Of a stretch of 64,000 bases of DNA, positions 19,212 through 28,052 are shown in pieces; the first letter of the stretch is position 1, and every line of letters begins with the position of its first letter. The stretch covers positions 124,001 to 188,000 of the forward strand of contig NZ_FOIC01000004.1 of NCBI RefSeq assembly GCF_900111485.1, written 5' to 3'. Source of the DNA: Natrinema hispanicum (GTDB lineage Archaea; Halobacteriota; Halobacteria; Halobacteriales; Natrialbaceae). The notes under the pieces were generated by a model. The model saw nothing but the letters and a program-made list of their open reading frames with translations, had not been told where the DNA came from and did not search any database. Made by a program: the position numbers and the translations under genes.

Positions 19212-19745
19212 ATGTCGATCTACACCGGTCGCGGCGACGAAGGGGAGACCGACCTCCGCGATATGACCCGCGTCTCGAAGGCCAGCGCCCGCATCGAAGC
19301 GTACGGCACCGTCGACGAACTCAACGCACTGATCGGGACGATCCGGCCGACCGATCACGACGATATCAACGAGAAGTTGGCGACGATTCAGAACCACCTC
19401 CACGTCGTGCAGGCGGACTTCGCAAACCCCAACCCTGACGAGGACGATCCCGTGATTCGGCCCGCCCACGTCGAGACCGTCGAGGAGTGGATCGATGCGT
19501 ACGACGACGAACTCGAGCCGCTGACCTCGTTTATCCTGCCAACTGGCAGCGACCACGGCGCGGCGCTCCACCACGCTCGTACCGTCTGTCGACGCGCGGA
19601 GCGACGAGCAGTCTCGCTCGGCATGGAAGAACAGATCAACGAGGATGCGATCCAGTACCTCAATCGGCTCTCGGACGGACTGTTCACACTGGCGCGGGTC
19701 GTCAACGCACGCGACGGCGAACCAGAAGACGCACCGGACTACTAA
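19212..19745 (+). CDS. ATP:cob(I)alamin adenosyltransferase, PduO type
   Basis: 177 residues. It attaches the adenosyl group to cob(I)alamin to make coenzyme B12. The N-terminal MSIYTGRGDEGETDLRDMTR phosphate-binding loop and VSKASARIEAYGTVDELNAL are diagnostic; HHARTVCRRAERRAV and YLNRLSDGLFTLARVVN complete the active site of the trimer. A TATA-like AGTTAAG at 19181-19187 sits about 28 bases upstream. A second cobalamin gene (bluB) is at 58.3 kb. Confidence 0.95.
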   Translation: MSIYTGRGDEGETDLRDMTRVSKASARIEAYGTVDELNALIGTIRPTDHDDINEKLATIQNHLHVVQADFANPNPDEDDPVIRPAHVETVEEWIDAYDDELEPLTSFILPTGSDHGAALHHARTVCRRAERRAVSLGMEEQINEDAIQYLNRLSDGLFTLARVVNARDGEPEDAPDY

Positions 19746-20249
19746 CGCCCGCCCACGGGTTTTCCAGTACCGGAACGAGCGGATCGCGGCGGATTTTAGG
19801 ACGGACAGACGGTGAGCGCGTAGCCCGACGTCTCGCCATATGACTCCTTCGACGGGCTCGAATCACACCACTCGTTACCGTTGCCTACCAATTCTGTTGT
19901 CCACGGAAAGACCGCATTCTCACTCGACCCCATACGACAACACACCACACGAACAAACCCTTCCATGACAGCCGATACTATCTGCGGCGAGCCGCCACTC
20001 ATTCCTGACTCGGCGTGGCTGCATATCGAGCACGGCTCACAGACTGGGTTCGCACTCAGCTCGGCCAGGTGCCTGGTCGCAACCCCACCCGCGTCGGCCG
20101 CGTGTGCGCACTCGAGCACCGCACCGAAACGCGCGCCCGGAAGACAGTCAGGAGCGCACGCGACCGTATGAAGGGATGCCGCTCGAGCGTGTGCGCCGAC
20201 GATCGATGAAAGGAAGTCTTAAGTCGAACGGACGGGAACGGTTTCGTGC
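19746..20249. other. Gene-poor stretch before tRNA-Val
   Basis: No convincing gene. Open frames on both strands (for example a leftward 45-codon frame from 19933 starting MGSSENAVFPWTTELVGNG) do not resemble known proteins and lack a promoter at the expected distance. Codon use is atypical for the neighbourhood, which would suit decayed coding sequence. Confidence 0.4.
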
Positions 20250-20324
20250 GGGTTGGTGATCTAGTCCGGTTATGATACCTCCTTCACACGGAGGAAGTCG
20301 GCAGTTCAAATCTGCCCCAACCCA
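20250..20324 (+). tRNA. tRNA-Val (anticodon CAC)
   Basis: 75-base cloverleaf without intron. The acceptor arm GGGTTGG (20250-20256) pairs with CCAACCC (20317-20323), with discriminator A at 20324. The anticodon stem CCTCC/GGAGG (20278-20282/20290-20294) closes the loop TTCACAC, giving anticodon CAC at 20285-20287. The T-arm contains GTTCAAATC. CCA is not encoded, as is usual in haloarchaea. The last 20 bases are repeated 180 bases downstream. Confidence 0.95.
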
Positions 20325-20503
20325 CTACTTTTGCTGCGAGCACTACGCGAGCAGCAAATTCGTCACGTTGGGTAGTTTGAACTAGACGAGTCGCGCGCAG
20401 CGTAGTCGTTCGAAAGACGCTTCGCGTCTTTCGTGATGACGAGAGAGCTTCGCTCTCTCGAACCACGAGCACGTCTCGGCGTGGTTCAAATCTGCCCCAA
20501 CCC
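20304..20503 (+). repeat. Direct repeat of the tRNA-Val 3' end (possible att scar)
   Basis: GTTCAAATCTGCCCCAACCC occurs at 20304-20323 inside the tRNA and again at 20484-20503, exactly 180 bases apart. Tyrosine-recombinase elements in archaea integrate at tRNA 3' ends and leave such duplications. The enclosed 160 bases have no gene, only hairpins, so this may be the remnant of a largely deleted element. A partial inverted echo (GTTGGGTAGTTTGAACT, near 20368-20384) also lies between them. Confidence 0.55.
20411..20460. repeat. Two adjacent perfect hairpins with TTC loops
   Basis: 20411-20433 is a 10-base-pair stem (CGAAAGACGC/GCGTCTTTCG) and 20440-20460 a 9-base-pair stem (CGAGAGAGC/GCTCTCTCG). 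Both close on the triloop TTC between C and G. A hairpin of the same design occurs at 58052-58070. They lie inside the tRNA-end duplication. Confidence 0.6.
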
Positions 20504-20645
20504 CTTGTTCAGTTTCTGCAGTCAACGGACGGGAGTCCGTATCACAGCCGATACCGTCCTGAGTCCATCAATTGAGAGCCATCAGAGACCGCTCGAGCCA
20601 CACGAACCCAACCGAACAGATAACAGCTCGAACCGAGGTGTTCGG

Positions 20646-22376
20646 TTAGTCCTCCGTAGCTCTTTCAGAACCCTCACGTGTTGCATCCTGCGGTGAGTCG
20701 GCGTGATCGGTTCGGTCGTCGTCGTCCGGTATCTGCCGGGGCAGGAACGTGGATGCGACGAGCAGGAGCAACACGAAAAGTACCAAGAGGAGCAGCCCTG
20801 CCCGTTGCGCGTCGAACATCGCAGCCTCAAAGATCCCCTCAAGCAACTGGCGTTGGGTCGGCGTGAGTTGATTCAGGAACTGTTGTTGGGTGGCGTCGGT
20901 CGCTGTCTCGACGGCATCCTCGAGCGCGATCACCAGCTCATTTCGTCGGTCCGTTGAAACGGTCACGTGTTCTGCTCGGAGAACGCCATCGACGACACTC
21001 CCATAGAACTGGCCGAGAAAATACGAGCCAACGACTGCTGTCCCCAAGGAGTAGCCGATCGAAGTGCTCACGTTTAGGACGCCGGATGCCTCGGCGGAGT
21101 CTGCGGTCGGGACAGCCGACATTGTCATATTGGATATCTGTGCGAGGACGAGCCCGACACCGGCTCCATACAGCGCCATTGGGATCGCCATGCTGCTGAT
21201 AGTTTGTTCGGGGCCTGTCTGCTCGTACAATAGCACCAGTCCAACGCCCAGACACACGATCCCGGCCTGGATCAGCGTCTTTGGTGAGATGTATTGCCGC
21301 CAGTTGGGTGTAAACGTCGCAAAAAGAATCGACGCGAGAGAATACGGTAACAACGCGACCCCAGTCTCAAAGGCGGTGTATCCCAGTACGGCCTGGAGAT
21401 AGACTGGGAAGATAAAAAAGAAGCCAGCCGAGATTATTGCTCGAATATTGTATGTGATAACACCGGATACAAAGGGGCGGTTCGTCAGGACGTGCAGCGG
21501 AACGAGCGGTGACGTCCCAGCACGTTGCAGCCGGCGCTCGTATTGAATGAACGCAGCAAACGCAAGGAACCCGAGCCCGAGAAACCAGATCGCCGGCGAT
21601 GTCCCGAACGGGTTGAACTGCACGCCGCCGATGGCGAACGGCCGCCGTTCGAGGAGCCACCCATACTTCCCACTGAGAAGGAATCCAATGACGAGCGACG
21701 TCGAACCGACGATGGACAGCACTGTCCCACCTTTATCTAACGAACTGCGTGTTTCCGACAGTGGGTTCGAACTCATATACTGAACGAAGAAGAGAATAAC
21801 CGCCACACCGAGGAGTTGGATCGCAAATCCCCACCGCCAACTTGCGTACGTGGTGAGTGCGCCACCGATAATCGGTCCAAGCGTTCCTCCAACCCCGCTT
21901 ACACCAGCCAACAGCCCGAACGCCGTCGCCCGATCATTGCCGTCGTAACTGACTCTCAATTCAGTGTATGTCAGGGGATATAACACAGCGGCAGCGGCCC
22001 CCTCGATGAATGCCCAGCCGAGATAGAGAATCGTTGTATTCCAGCTAATCGCCGCCACCAGCGTCCCACCGGCGTAGACGATCAGTGCGACTGCCATGAT
22101 ACGTCTCCGACTATGTCGAGATGGCAGCGTCCCGGCCGGGAGAATCAGCGCAGCGATCACCAGCGAGTAGAGGGCAACCGCCCCCTGAATCACGGTGACC
22201 GAGGTATCAAACTCGTCCACCATCGTGGGGATCGCCACGTTCATCAGGGAGGCATTGATGACGATGAGGAACGTCGTCAGACTCACGGCGATTGCTGGGG
22301 CCCAGTATTTCACTCTCGCTTTGAAGTCCGTAGAGAAACGAGAACTCCCGTTGGAAGGAGACCCATCTGGGGGCAT
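20646..22376 (-). CDS. MFS transporter, DHA2/EmrB-QacA type drug exporter
   Basis: 576 residues, with about fourteen hydrophobic segments. The first helix region reads SLTTFLIVINASLMNVAIPT, and the inter-helix loop carries PAGTLPSRHSRRRIMAVAL, the MFS motif A variant. LLAGVSGVGGTLGPIIGGAL is the motif C (antiporter) sequence in helix 5. These mark proton-coupled multidrug efflux pumps. A periplasmic-side coiled segment near residues 470-530 and an acidic C-terminal tail follow. It lies next to, and in the same direction as, an HTH_10 regulator that may control it. Confidence 0.9.
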   Translation of the reverse strand: MPPDGSPSNGSSRFSTDFKARVKYWAPAIAVSLTTFLIVINASLMNVAIPTMVDEFDTSVTVIQGAVALYSLVIAALILPAGTLPSRHSRRRIMAVALIVYAGGTLVAAISWNTTILYLGWAFIEGAAAAVLYPLTYTELRVSYDGNDRATAFGLLAGVSGVGGTLGPIIGGALTTYASWRWGFAIQLLGVAVILFFVQYMSSNPLSETRSSLDKGGTVLSIVGSTSLVIGFLLSGKYGWLLERRPFAIGGVQFNPFGTSPAIWFLGLGFLAFAAFIQYERRLQRAGTSPLVPLHVLTNRPFVSGVITYNIRAIISAGFFFIFPVYLQAVLGYTAFETGVALLPYSLASILFATFTPNWRQYISPKTLIQAGIVCLGVGLVLLYEQTGPEQTISSMAIPMALYGAGVGLVLAQISNMTMSAVPTADSAEASGVLNVSTSIGYSLGTAVVGSYFLGQFYGSVVDGVLRAEHVTVSTDRRNELVIALEDAVETATDATQQQFLNQLTPTQRQLLEGIFEAAMFDAQRAGLLLLVLFVLLLLVASTFLPRQIPDDDDRTDHADSPQDATREGSERATED

Positions 22377-22461
22377 ACAGTAGTCTCACACTTTTCAGCC
22401 CCAAATAGCGTGGACCTGGGTAGCTACCGAGCGTCAAAGATCATGTCTGGTCCTTCGCCCG

Positions 22462-23103
22462 TTACCGCCGCTCGAGAAACCCAGTCACCACAGCCGCTTC
22501 TGCCTTTCGCAGCAGTTCCCCGGCCGTACTCGAGGAACACTCGAGAACCGCCGCGACATCCGCGACGGTACCGTTCCGCGGAACCTCGTAGTAGCCGACC
22601 GAGACAGCGGCCTCGAGGGCGGCTCGCTGGCGATCGGTCAGCGCCGACGGCGTGGATCGGCGTTCGAACGCGTGGACCTGCTCGACGGTGACCACGCCGA
22701 GGTCGGAGAGATCCTCGTAGAACGTGCTGAGCGCCGCCGATTCGCCGGCCGCCTCGAACTGTACTTCGCCAGTCTCGAGAAAGACGACGGGCGGGAGGAA
22801 AATCACCGCTGCATCCGCGATTGTCTCGAGAATGGCCGGCGAAAACTCGTAGTCGGCCTGCTGGAGAAACACGCAGGTGCCATCGGAGACGTCGACAGCG
22901 GTACTCACGAGCAGCGAGTCGAGCCCCGTGACGAGCTGTTCGGTTGCCTCTCGATTGCCGTCACACCAAAACAGGGTTGTTGCGTCGTCCGTCGGACTCC
23001 ACATCAGTAACTCGGCTCGCGATATCTGCGTCTCCATGAGCCGCTGTTGAAGTGGGTGCACGAACCGATCCGGGTACGTGACCGAGAACTGAACGCGTTT
23101 CAT
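22462..23103 (-). CDS. HTH_10 (bacterio-opsin-activator-like) transcription regulator
   Basis: 213 residues from MKRVQFSVTYPDRFVHPLQQ. The N-terminal domain is of the Bat-associated type. The C-terminal HTH_10 domain starts at ALTDRQRAALEAAVSVGYYE and continues GTVADVAAVLECSSSTAGEL with a final recognition helix. Longer starts at 23136 and 23157 exist; the conserved-looking sequence begins at 23103. It sits upstream of the MFS exporter on the same strand (85 bases apart), consistent with local regulation, which is inference. Confidence 0.85.
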   Translation of the reverse strand: MKRVQFSVTYPDRFVHPLQQRLMETQISRAELLMWSPTDDATTLFWCDGNREATEQLVTGLDSLLVSTAVDVSDGTCVFLQQADYEFSPAILETIADAAVIFLPPVVFLETGEVQFEAAGESAALSTFYEDLSDLGVVTVEQVHAFERRSTPSALTDRQRAALEAAVSVGYYEVPRNGTVADVAAVLECSSSTAGELLRKAEAAVVTGFLERR

Positions 23104-23205
23104 CGCGCCGGTACCCGAGTTTCGCTCGAGCGACATATCAATCACGGTGATTTCCAACCCTGGGTGCAGGCCGGTCGACGAGAACGAGTTGGGATCTCGA
23201 TCACG

Positions 23206-24102
23206 TCATCGGTGTGCGGGTAACACCTCGGGAACGGCTCGAAGGAGCGTCTGCAGGTGATCAGCATCGTCGAGAACCCGTAACTGCGCGGTCGGGAGTT
23301 GTGCCGCAAGGCGGCGAACGCCGTCGATCGGGACGTTCGTGTCGTTCTCGCCGTGCCAGAAGCATACGTCGGGCTCGAGGTCATCCAAATTAACCCCCCA
23401 GTCGGACGCCGTATTGCGGACGTCGGTGACGGCCCCGCTTCGGTGCCGGGCGAACGCGGTGACGAAATCCGCCTGCACGATCGCCGCAGTGTCGTCCGGT
23501 ACCGACGCTGTGCCCCCAGCTGCCGTGTACTGGGAGACGACGAGCGACGGATCGAGCCGAGCGGCGAGCCACGCCTGGCCCCGGAAGAGGCCACGAAGTA
23601 GGGTGGGCGTCCTCGTCGCCAAGCCTGCGAGTAGCCGCTGTGTCGCGGGTTGGGCCTCGCTGACGTCGGGTGGCACAGCTCCCGAAACGATATCGACGCG
23701 GGTGACACGAGCCGGTCGTGTCACAGCAGTCGCGAGTGCGTGTGGTCCACCGCCTGAAAAGGCGACGAGACCCGCGCGCTTGACGTTTGCGTCGTCGAGG
23801 ACGGTGCTGACGACCGTGCCGGCGTCACGCAACGAGCGTGACGGCCACGGTGTCGAGCGGCCATAGCCGGGTCTCTCGAACGCAAGTAATCGAATCCCCT
23901 GTTTCTGTGCGACCGTCTCGAAGAGTGTTCCCAGTCGGCGGGAGCCGGGTGTTCCGTGGAGAAAGACGACCGGGACGCCATCCGAACAGCCGTATTCGGT
24001 ATAGGCAACCTGGCGATCCTCGTCCAGCGACGTGGTCGTCAGCTGACGGCTGCCACGGGCTGGGTCCCGGTGAGACGGATCGGCGGCCAACTGTGACATC
24101 AC
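23206..24102 (-). CDS. Alpha/beta hydrolase
   Basis: 298 residues. The oxyanion region is VVFLHGTPGSRRLGTLFETV, the nucleophile elbow is VAFSGGGPHALA (Ser in GxSGGG), an acidic residue lies near CFWHGENDTNVPI, and the His is in VLDDADHLQTLL. The whole alpha/beta fold is covered. The substrate is unknown; esterase, lipase or haloperoxidase-like activities are possible. It is transcribed in the same direction as the HTH_10 gene, about 100 bases upstream of it. A second in-frame ATG follows the first. Confidence 0.88.
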   Translation of the reverse strand: MMSQLAADPSHRDPARGSRQLTTTSLDEDRQVAYTEYGCSDGVPVVFLHGTPGSRRLGTLFETVAQKQGIRLLAFERPGYGRSTPWPSRSLRDAGTVVSTVLDDANVKRAGLVAFSGGGPHALATAVTRPARVTRVDIVSGAVPPDVSEAQPATQRLLAGLATRTPTLLRGLFRGQAWLAARLDPSLVVSQYTAAGGTASVPDDTAAIVQADFVTAFARHRSGAVTDVRNTASDWGVNLDDLEPDVCFWHGENDTNVPIDGVRRLAAQLPTAQLRVLDDADHLQTLLRAVPEVLPAHR

Positions 24103-24256
24103 TCGTCGATACTCACCGCTATCGTGTGTGAGTGCTGCCGGATCAATGCGGGTATTTATGTAAGGAAATCAAGCGCCCCTGCAGCGCCCAGTCGAGAGCG
24201 ACCAACTCACGTCGCCCGATGAACCATATGTGTCGAACCCGTACCAGATAGTACAG

Positions 24257-24802
24257 ATGGCAGCCGACTGGCGCGACGCGATCGAGACCCAGCGCGAACA
24301 GAAAAATCAGTACTTCGGCGAGCATCCACACTCACCGCTCTCGCCGGACGAACGCGAGTCGTTCGACGGCCTCGAGTACTATCCCATCGACGAGGAGTAT
24401 CGGTTCGAACTCCCGCTTCAGGAGTACGACGACCCCGAGGGGATCACCGTCGGAACGAGCACGGATGGCGAACAGGAGTACCTCGAGTGGGGCGAGTTCC
24501 AGTTTACCGTCGACGGCGAGGACGTGACGCTGCAGGCCTACAAATCCGAACCCGACGACGACCGCCTGTGGGTGCCCTTCCGAGACGCGACCAGCGGCGA
24601 CGAGACCTACGGGGCCGGCCGGTATCTCGATCTCGAAGTCGACAGCCACCGGACGAGCGACAGCGACTGGGTCCTCGATTTCAACGAGGCGTACAACCCG
24701 ACGTGTGCCTACTCCGACCAATACGAGTGTCCGCTGCCGCCAATGGACAACTGGCTCGAGGTGCCGATCGAGGCCGGCGAGAAGGACTACGGGGATCACT
24801 GA
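24257..24802 (+). CDS. DUF1684 family protein
   Basis: 181 residues, starting MAADWRDAIETQREQKNQYF. The C-terminal LDFNEAYNPTCAYSDQYECP followed by LPPMDNWLEVPIEAGEKDYG is the clear DUF1684 signature. It is a soluble beta-rich protein of unknown function. An in-frame GTG at 24230 would add nine residues; the ATG is preferred because the family usually begins close to the WR helix. It is convergent with the VIT1/CCC1-type transporter. Confidence 0.88.
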   Translation: MAADWRDAIETQREQKNQYFGEHPHSPLSPDERESFDGLEYYPIDEEYRFELPLQEYDDPEGITVGTSTDGEQEYLEWGEFQFTVDGEDVTLQAYKSEPDDDRLWVPFRDATSGDETYGAGRYLDLEVDSHRTSDSDWVLDFNEAYNPTCAYSDQYECPLPPMDNWLEVPIEAGEKDYGDH

Positions 24803-24826
24803 CCGGCTGTCGCGGCCGCGTTGCGG

Positions 24827-25396
24827 TCAGCCAGGTAGGAACAGATTGAGAAACGCGACGACGATCCCCGCAAGCCCCATCCGGACGCCGGCGACGACCC
24901 AGTTTTGCTTCGAGATCGAGCCGAGATACGCGCCGAACGTAAACAGGACGGTCACGCCGATTCCGACCGCGACCAGCGTCGCCTCGAGCAGCGAGAAAAA
25001 GACGTTGTGTGCAAGAAACGGTAACAGCGGCAGGATAATGCCGATCAGCGGGCCGATGCCGCTGGCGACCGCGTTGATCTTTCGAGCACCTGTTCGTCGT
25101 TGCTGGAGTTCCGTGTCCTCGAGATCGGTTAGCATGGCCTGTTCGATCCGCAGCAGCTCGGCCTGTTTCTCTGCGCGTTCGATCTCCCAAACGCTCCAGA
25201 CACCGGAGGTACCCAGCCCGACGGCCGCGCCGAGCCCGATCGTCACGACGGTCAATCCGTCGTCGATCCCCGACAGGTACGCGCCGACGACGACCCCGAT
25301 GGCCGTCAGCGTGCCGTCGAACCCGTTGGAAATGAAGTACCGTCGCGAGATCGACCTGACGTCCTCGTCCTCGAGTAGCGTGCGAATAGCAGTCAC
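24827..25396 (-). CDS. VIT1/CCC1 family transporter
   Basis: 189 residues. SISRRYFISNGFDGTLTAIG starts the first helix, with the family's conserved Asp-Gly in NGFDGTLT; there are five predicted helices, with a charged cytosolic loop (ERAEKQAELLRIEQAMLTDL) between the second and third, where metal-binding occurs in characterised iron/manganese transporters. It probably moves Fe2+ or Mn2+. It lies 12 bases downstream of the DUF211 gene, forming a two-gene operon. Confidence 0.88.
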   Translation of the reverse strand: MTAIRTLLEDEDVRSISRRYFISNGFDGTLTAIGVVVGAYLSGIDDGLTVVTIGLGAAVGLGTSGVWSVWEIERAEKQAELLRIEQAMLTDLEDTELQQRRTGARKINAVASGIGPLIGIILPLLPFLAHNVFFSLLEATLVAVGIGVTVLFTFGAYLGSISKQNWVVAGVRMGLAGIVVAFLNLFLPG

Positions 25397-25408
25397 GGCT
25401 CGAAACTA

Positions 25409-25702
25409 TCAGGGGTCCTGTGGCGTTTCGTGGTCGTCGACCATGCGTGTCCCACAGACGACGGCGTCGATCGAGTGGACGGTGCCGCCGAGGTCGGCGA
25501 TAGCGTCCTCGACAGCGACTGCATCGATGTCTTCACCCTCGAGCGTCACCTTCAAATTCTGGACGACGCGATCGGTCTCGATCAGCGCGACGTTGACGCC
25601 GGCGATTCCGTCACTGTCAGCGACGAACTGGGCGAACTCGAGAATGTCGGGTTCGTGTGGCTTCATCACATCGAGAACGAGCCGTCGTATCGGGGCTGCC
25701 AT
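25409..25702 (-). CDS. DUF211 family protein
   Basis: 97 residues, MAAPIRRLVLDVMKPHEPDI onward. This is a ferredoxin-like small domain with VNVALIETDRVVQNLKVTLE and IADLGGTVHSIDAVVCG. DUF211 proteins are archaeal, of unknown function, and assemble into rings in a structural-genomics example. The operon with a VIT1/CCC1 transporter suggests a link to metal or membrane homeostasis (inference). Confidence 0.9.
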   Translation of the reverse strand: MAAPIRRLVLDVMKPHEPDILEFAQFVADSDGIAGVNVALIETDRVVQNLKVTLEGEDIDAVAVEDAIADLGGTVHSIDAVVCGTRMVDDHETPQDP

Positions 25703-25869
25703 GCTGTATCAGTCTCGCTCGATGACCTTAGTGACGAGGGCCGATGGAGCCGGACGGACTGTCCCAACGACGGAAAAATTCTGTGACAGGTCGCCTCGAG
25801 AGAGCTACTAGTCGGAGAGAACTGGTGTTTACGGATGGCAGCGTCGTATCTTATAGTGGGTGAGAGACA

Positions 25870-26451
25870 ATGGCAGACACTGTAGCGGACCATTCGACTG
25901 GTATCGATTCCGATCACGACTGGCGAGTCCCTGCCGGCGGTGGGGTCTTGCTGGCCGTCCTTGGCGTGCTCGCGATCCTGTTCCCGTTCGTCACCGGCGT
26001 ATCGGTGTCGTTGCTCCTCGGTGCATTGCTCGTGATCGGCGGCTTCGCCCACGTTGCCCACGCGTTCTCGGTGCCCGGCTGGACTGCCAGTTTGGTCCAG
26101 TTGATCCTCGCGGTGATTTACGTCATCGCAGGGATCAGCCTGCTGGCGAACCCAGTACTCGGACTGACGACGCTGACGCTGCTCGTGATCGCGTACCTGT
26201 TCGTCGCGGGGATCTTCGAGATCGTCGCCGGGCTGAGCATGCCACGTGAAGCCAACGGGCTGTGGATCGCCGTCAGCGGCGTGATCGGACTCTTGCTGGC
26301 CGGCTTGCTCTGGGCCGGCTGGCCGTCGACTGCACTGTGGGCGATCGGGGTGTTGCTTGGCGTCAACCTGGTCGTCAGTGGCGTCGCATTGCTGTCTGTC
26401 GGCTCGGCCGAGCGGCGCGTCATCAGTGACGAATCGGCCACTGCAGCGTGA
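25870..26451 (+). CDS. HdeD/DUF308 family membrane protein
   Basis: 193 residues, six hydrophobic segments after a polar N-terminus. Tandem DUF308 repeats are visible: GVLLAVLGVLAILFPFVTGV, QLILAVIYVIAGISLLANPV, and GVIGLLLAGLLWAGWPSTAL. Bacterial HdeD is an acid-resistance membrane protein; the function in haloarchaea is unknown. It is convergent with the TIGR00341 gene, whose stop lies 20 bases away; a T5 run at 26467-26471 sits between. Confidence 0.88.
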   Translation: MADTVADHSTGIDSDHDWRVPAGGGVLLAVLGVLAILFPFVTGVSVSLLLGALLVIGGFAHVAHAFSVPGWTASLVQLILAVIYVIAGISLLANPVLGLTTLTLLVIAYLFVAGIFEIVAGLSMPREANGLWIAVSGVIGLLLAGLLWAGWPSTALWAIGVLLGVNLVVSGVALLSVGSAERRVISDESATAA

Positions 26452-26470
26452 ATCGATCGCCGACCGTTTT

Positions 26471-27862
26471 TCAGGGGCCGCCTGACCCGTCCAGATCGAC
26501 CGGCGCGAACGGCCGCTCCGCACGAGGCGCACTGATCGTCATCGCACTCGTCGAGGTCCCGGTCGTCGGCGGAATCGGTTCGGACTCCTGCCCGATGACG
26601 AATCCGACCCGAACGGCAACGTTCTGACCGGTCGTTTCCTCGAGACGCCCATCGAGGCGGTCCGCGATATCCGGTGGAACAGCTGCATCACTCGGCCGTC
26701 CGACGATGACCGAGACGGTCGGGTCGTCTCCGAGGATAATGTCTTGGGAGTCGTAGTCAACTTCGACGCTCTCGAGTTCGTATTCTGAGAACTCGGACTG
26801 GTCGAAGAACTGTTCCGTTTCGGCGGTCGCCTGGTGCTCGAACGTCGACGTCTGATAGGACCCGTACGTGACCAGTCCGAGCACGACCGACAGCCCGACG
26901 AGCGCGACGACGAGCACCGCGACGCGCTTGAGAACCGAGGCGCGCACAGCACCATGTTGGTCCGTCACTTCGGGCCGGTATCCACTGGACCAGAAGATCA
27001 CCAGCGCAGAGAGGTTGATCGCCAGGAGATTGACCAACACCAGCACCGCGGCGCTCCCGGCCACCCCGGCGTATCCCCACGCGATGCCGAGTCCCGCCGT
27101 CGCCGCGGGTGGGATGAGCGCGACCGCGATCGCAACGCCCACGAGCGTCGACCCGGAACCACGCGAGACGCTGATCGCACCGGCGATTCCCGAGCCGAAC
27201 GCGATAAACAGCGAGAGGAAACCAGGGCTCGTCCGCTCTGCGACCTGTGGAATCGTCCGGATGTCGGTTCCGGGTGGGACGATTACCGTTCCCTTGAGCA
27301 GCCACCCGAGCACGGCGGCGACGGCGATCGCAAGCAGAAGGCCGGTGATCTGTAGCGCGACGCCTCGAGTCGCCAGTTCGCGATCCGCCAGCACGCTGCC
27401 GGCGCTTGCGGTGATCGCCGGCCCCATCAGCGGCGCGACGACCATCGCACCGATGATCGTCGCTGAGGAGTCGAGCAACAACCCTCCCGTGGCGATGACG
27501 GTACTGAGCACGATGAACGAGAAATACGTCGCGAGTTCCGGTGCGAGACTCTCTGCGTTCGCCTTCAATTCATCGCGCGAGAGTCGATCCCCGGGATAGA
27601 GCGCCTCCAGCGCCTGTAGCCGCGTAGAGACAACAGTCTCGGTCGGCAACACGATGGTGTACGCGCTCTCACTGACGCCGGCGGCTCGCAGGTTGTCGAG
27701 GACTGGTTCGACGCCGGTCGGTGGCACTGGGAACTGCACCATCGCCTCGAACTCGCCTCGGCCCGTCTCCTCGAAGATAGCGTAGTCGAGTTCCTGTTCG
27801 TCCAATGCCGCTATGACCGAATCGCGGTTCCCCTCCGGAATCAACACCTGCACGAGCCGCAT
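26471..27862 (-). CDS. TIGR00341/DUF389 family membrane protein
   Basis: 463 residues from MRLVQVLIPEGNRDSVIAAL at 27862. The N-terminal ~80 residues form a small regulatory-like domain. The DUF389 core starts at SFIVLSTVIATGGLLLDSSA and TIIGAMVVAPLMGPAITASA, with several helices following. The C-terminal ~130 residues are extracytoplasmic or cytosolic and acidic. No function is established for this family. The in-frame start at 27895 is rejected because it adds basic residues unlike the family N-terminus. Confidence 0.88.
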   Translation of the reverse strand: MRLVQVLIPEGNRDSVIAALDEQELDYAIFEETGRGEFEAMVQFPVPPTGVEPVLDNLRAAGVSESAYTIVLPTETVVSTRLQALEALYPGDRLSRDELKANAESLAPELATYFSFIVLSTVIATGGLLLDSSATIIGAMVVAPLMGPAITASAGSVLADRELATRGVALQITGLLLAIAVAAVLGWLLKGTVIVPPGTDIRTIPQVAERTSPGFLSLFIAFGSGIAGAISVSRGSGSTLVGVAIAVALIPPAATAGLGIAWGYAGVAGSAAVLVLVNLLAINLSALVIFWSSGYRPEVTDQHGAVRASVLKRVAVLVVALVGLSVVLGLVTYGSYQTSTFEHQATAETEQFFDQSEFSEYELESVEVDYDSQDIILGDDPTVSVIVGRPSDAAVPPDIADRLDGRLEETTGQNVAVRVGFVIGQESEPIPPTTGTSTSAMTISAPRAERPFAPVDLDGSGGP

Positions 27863-28052
27863 AGGGACGGTACGACGACCGCACCCATAAATCATAAACG
27901 CGATAACACAACCCTCGACCGAGAGCGAGCAAAGCGACGCGTAGAAGTCGTTTCGTGGCCGCTTTCAGTCCAAGAAACGCTTGCCCTTGTTTGCCAGACG
28001 CCGATCCGGACGCATCTCAACCGTCAAGTGTCCCAAACCCAGTGATGAACAC

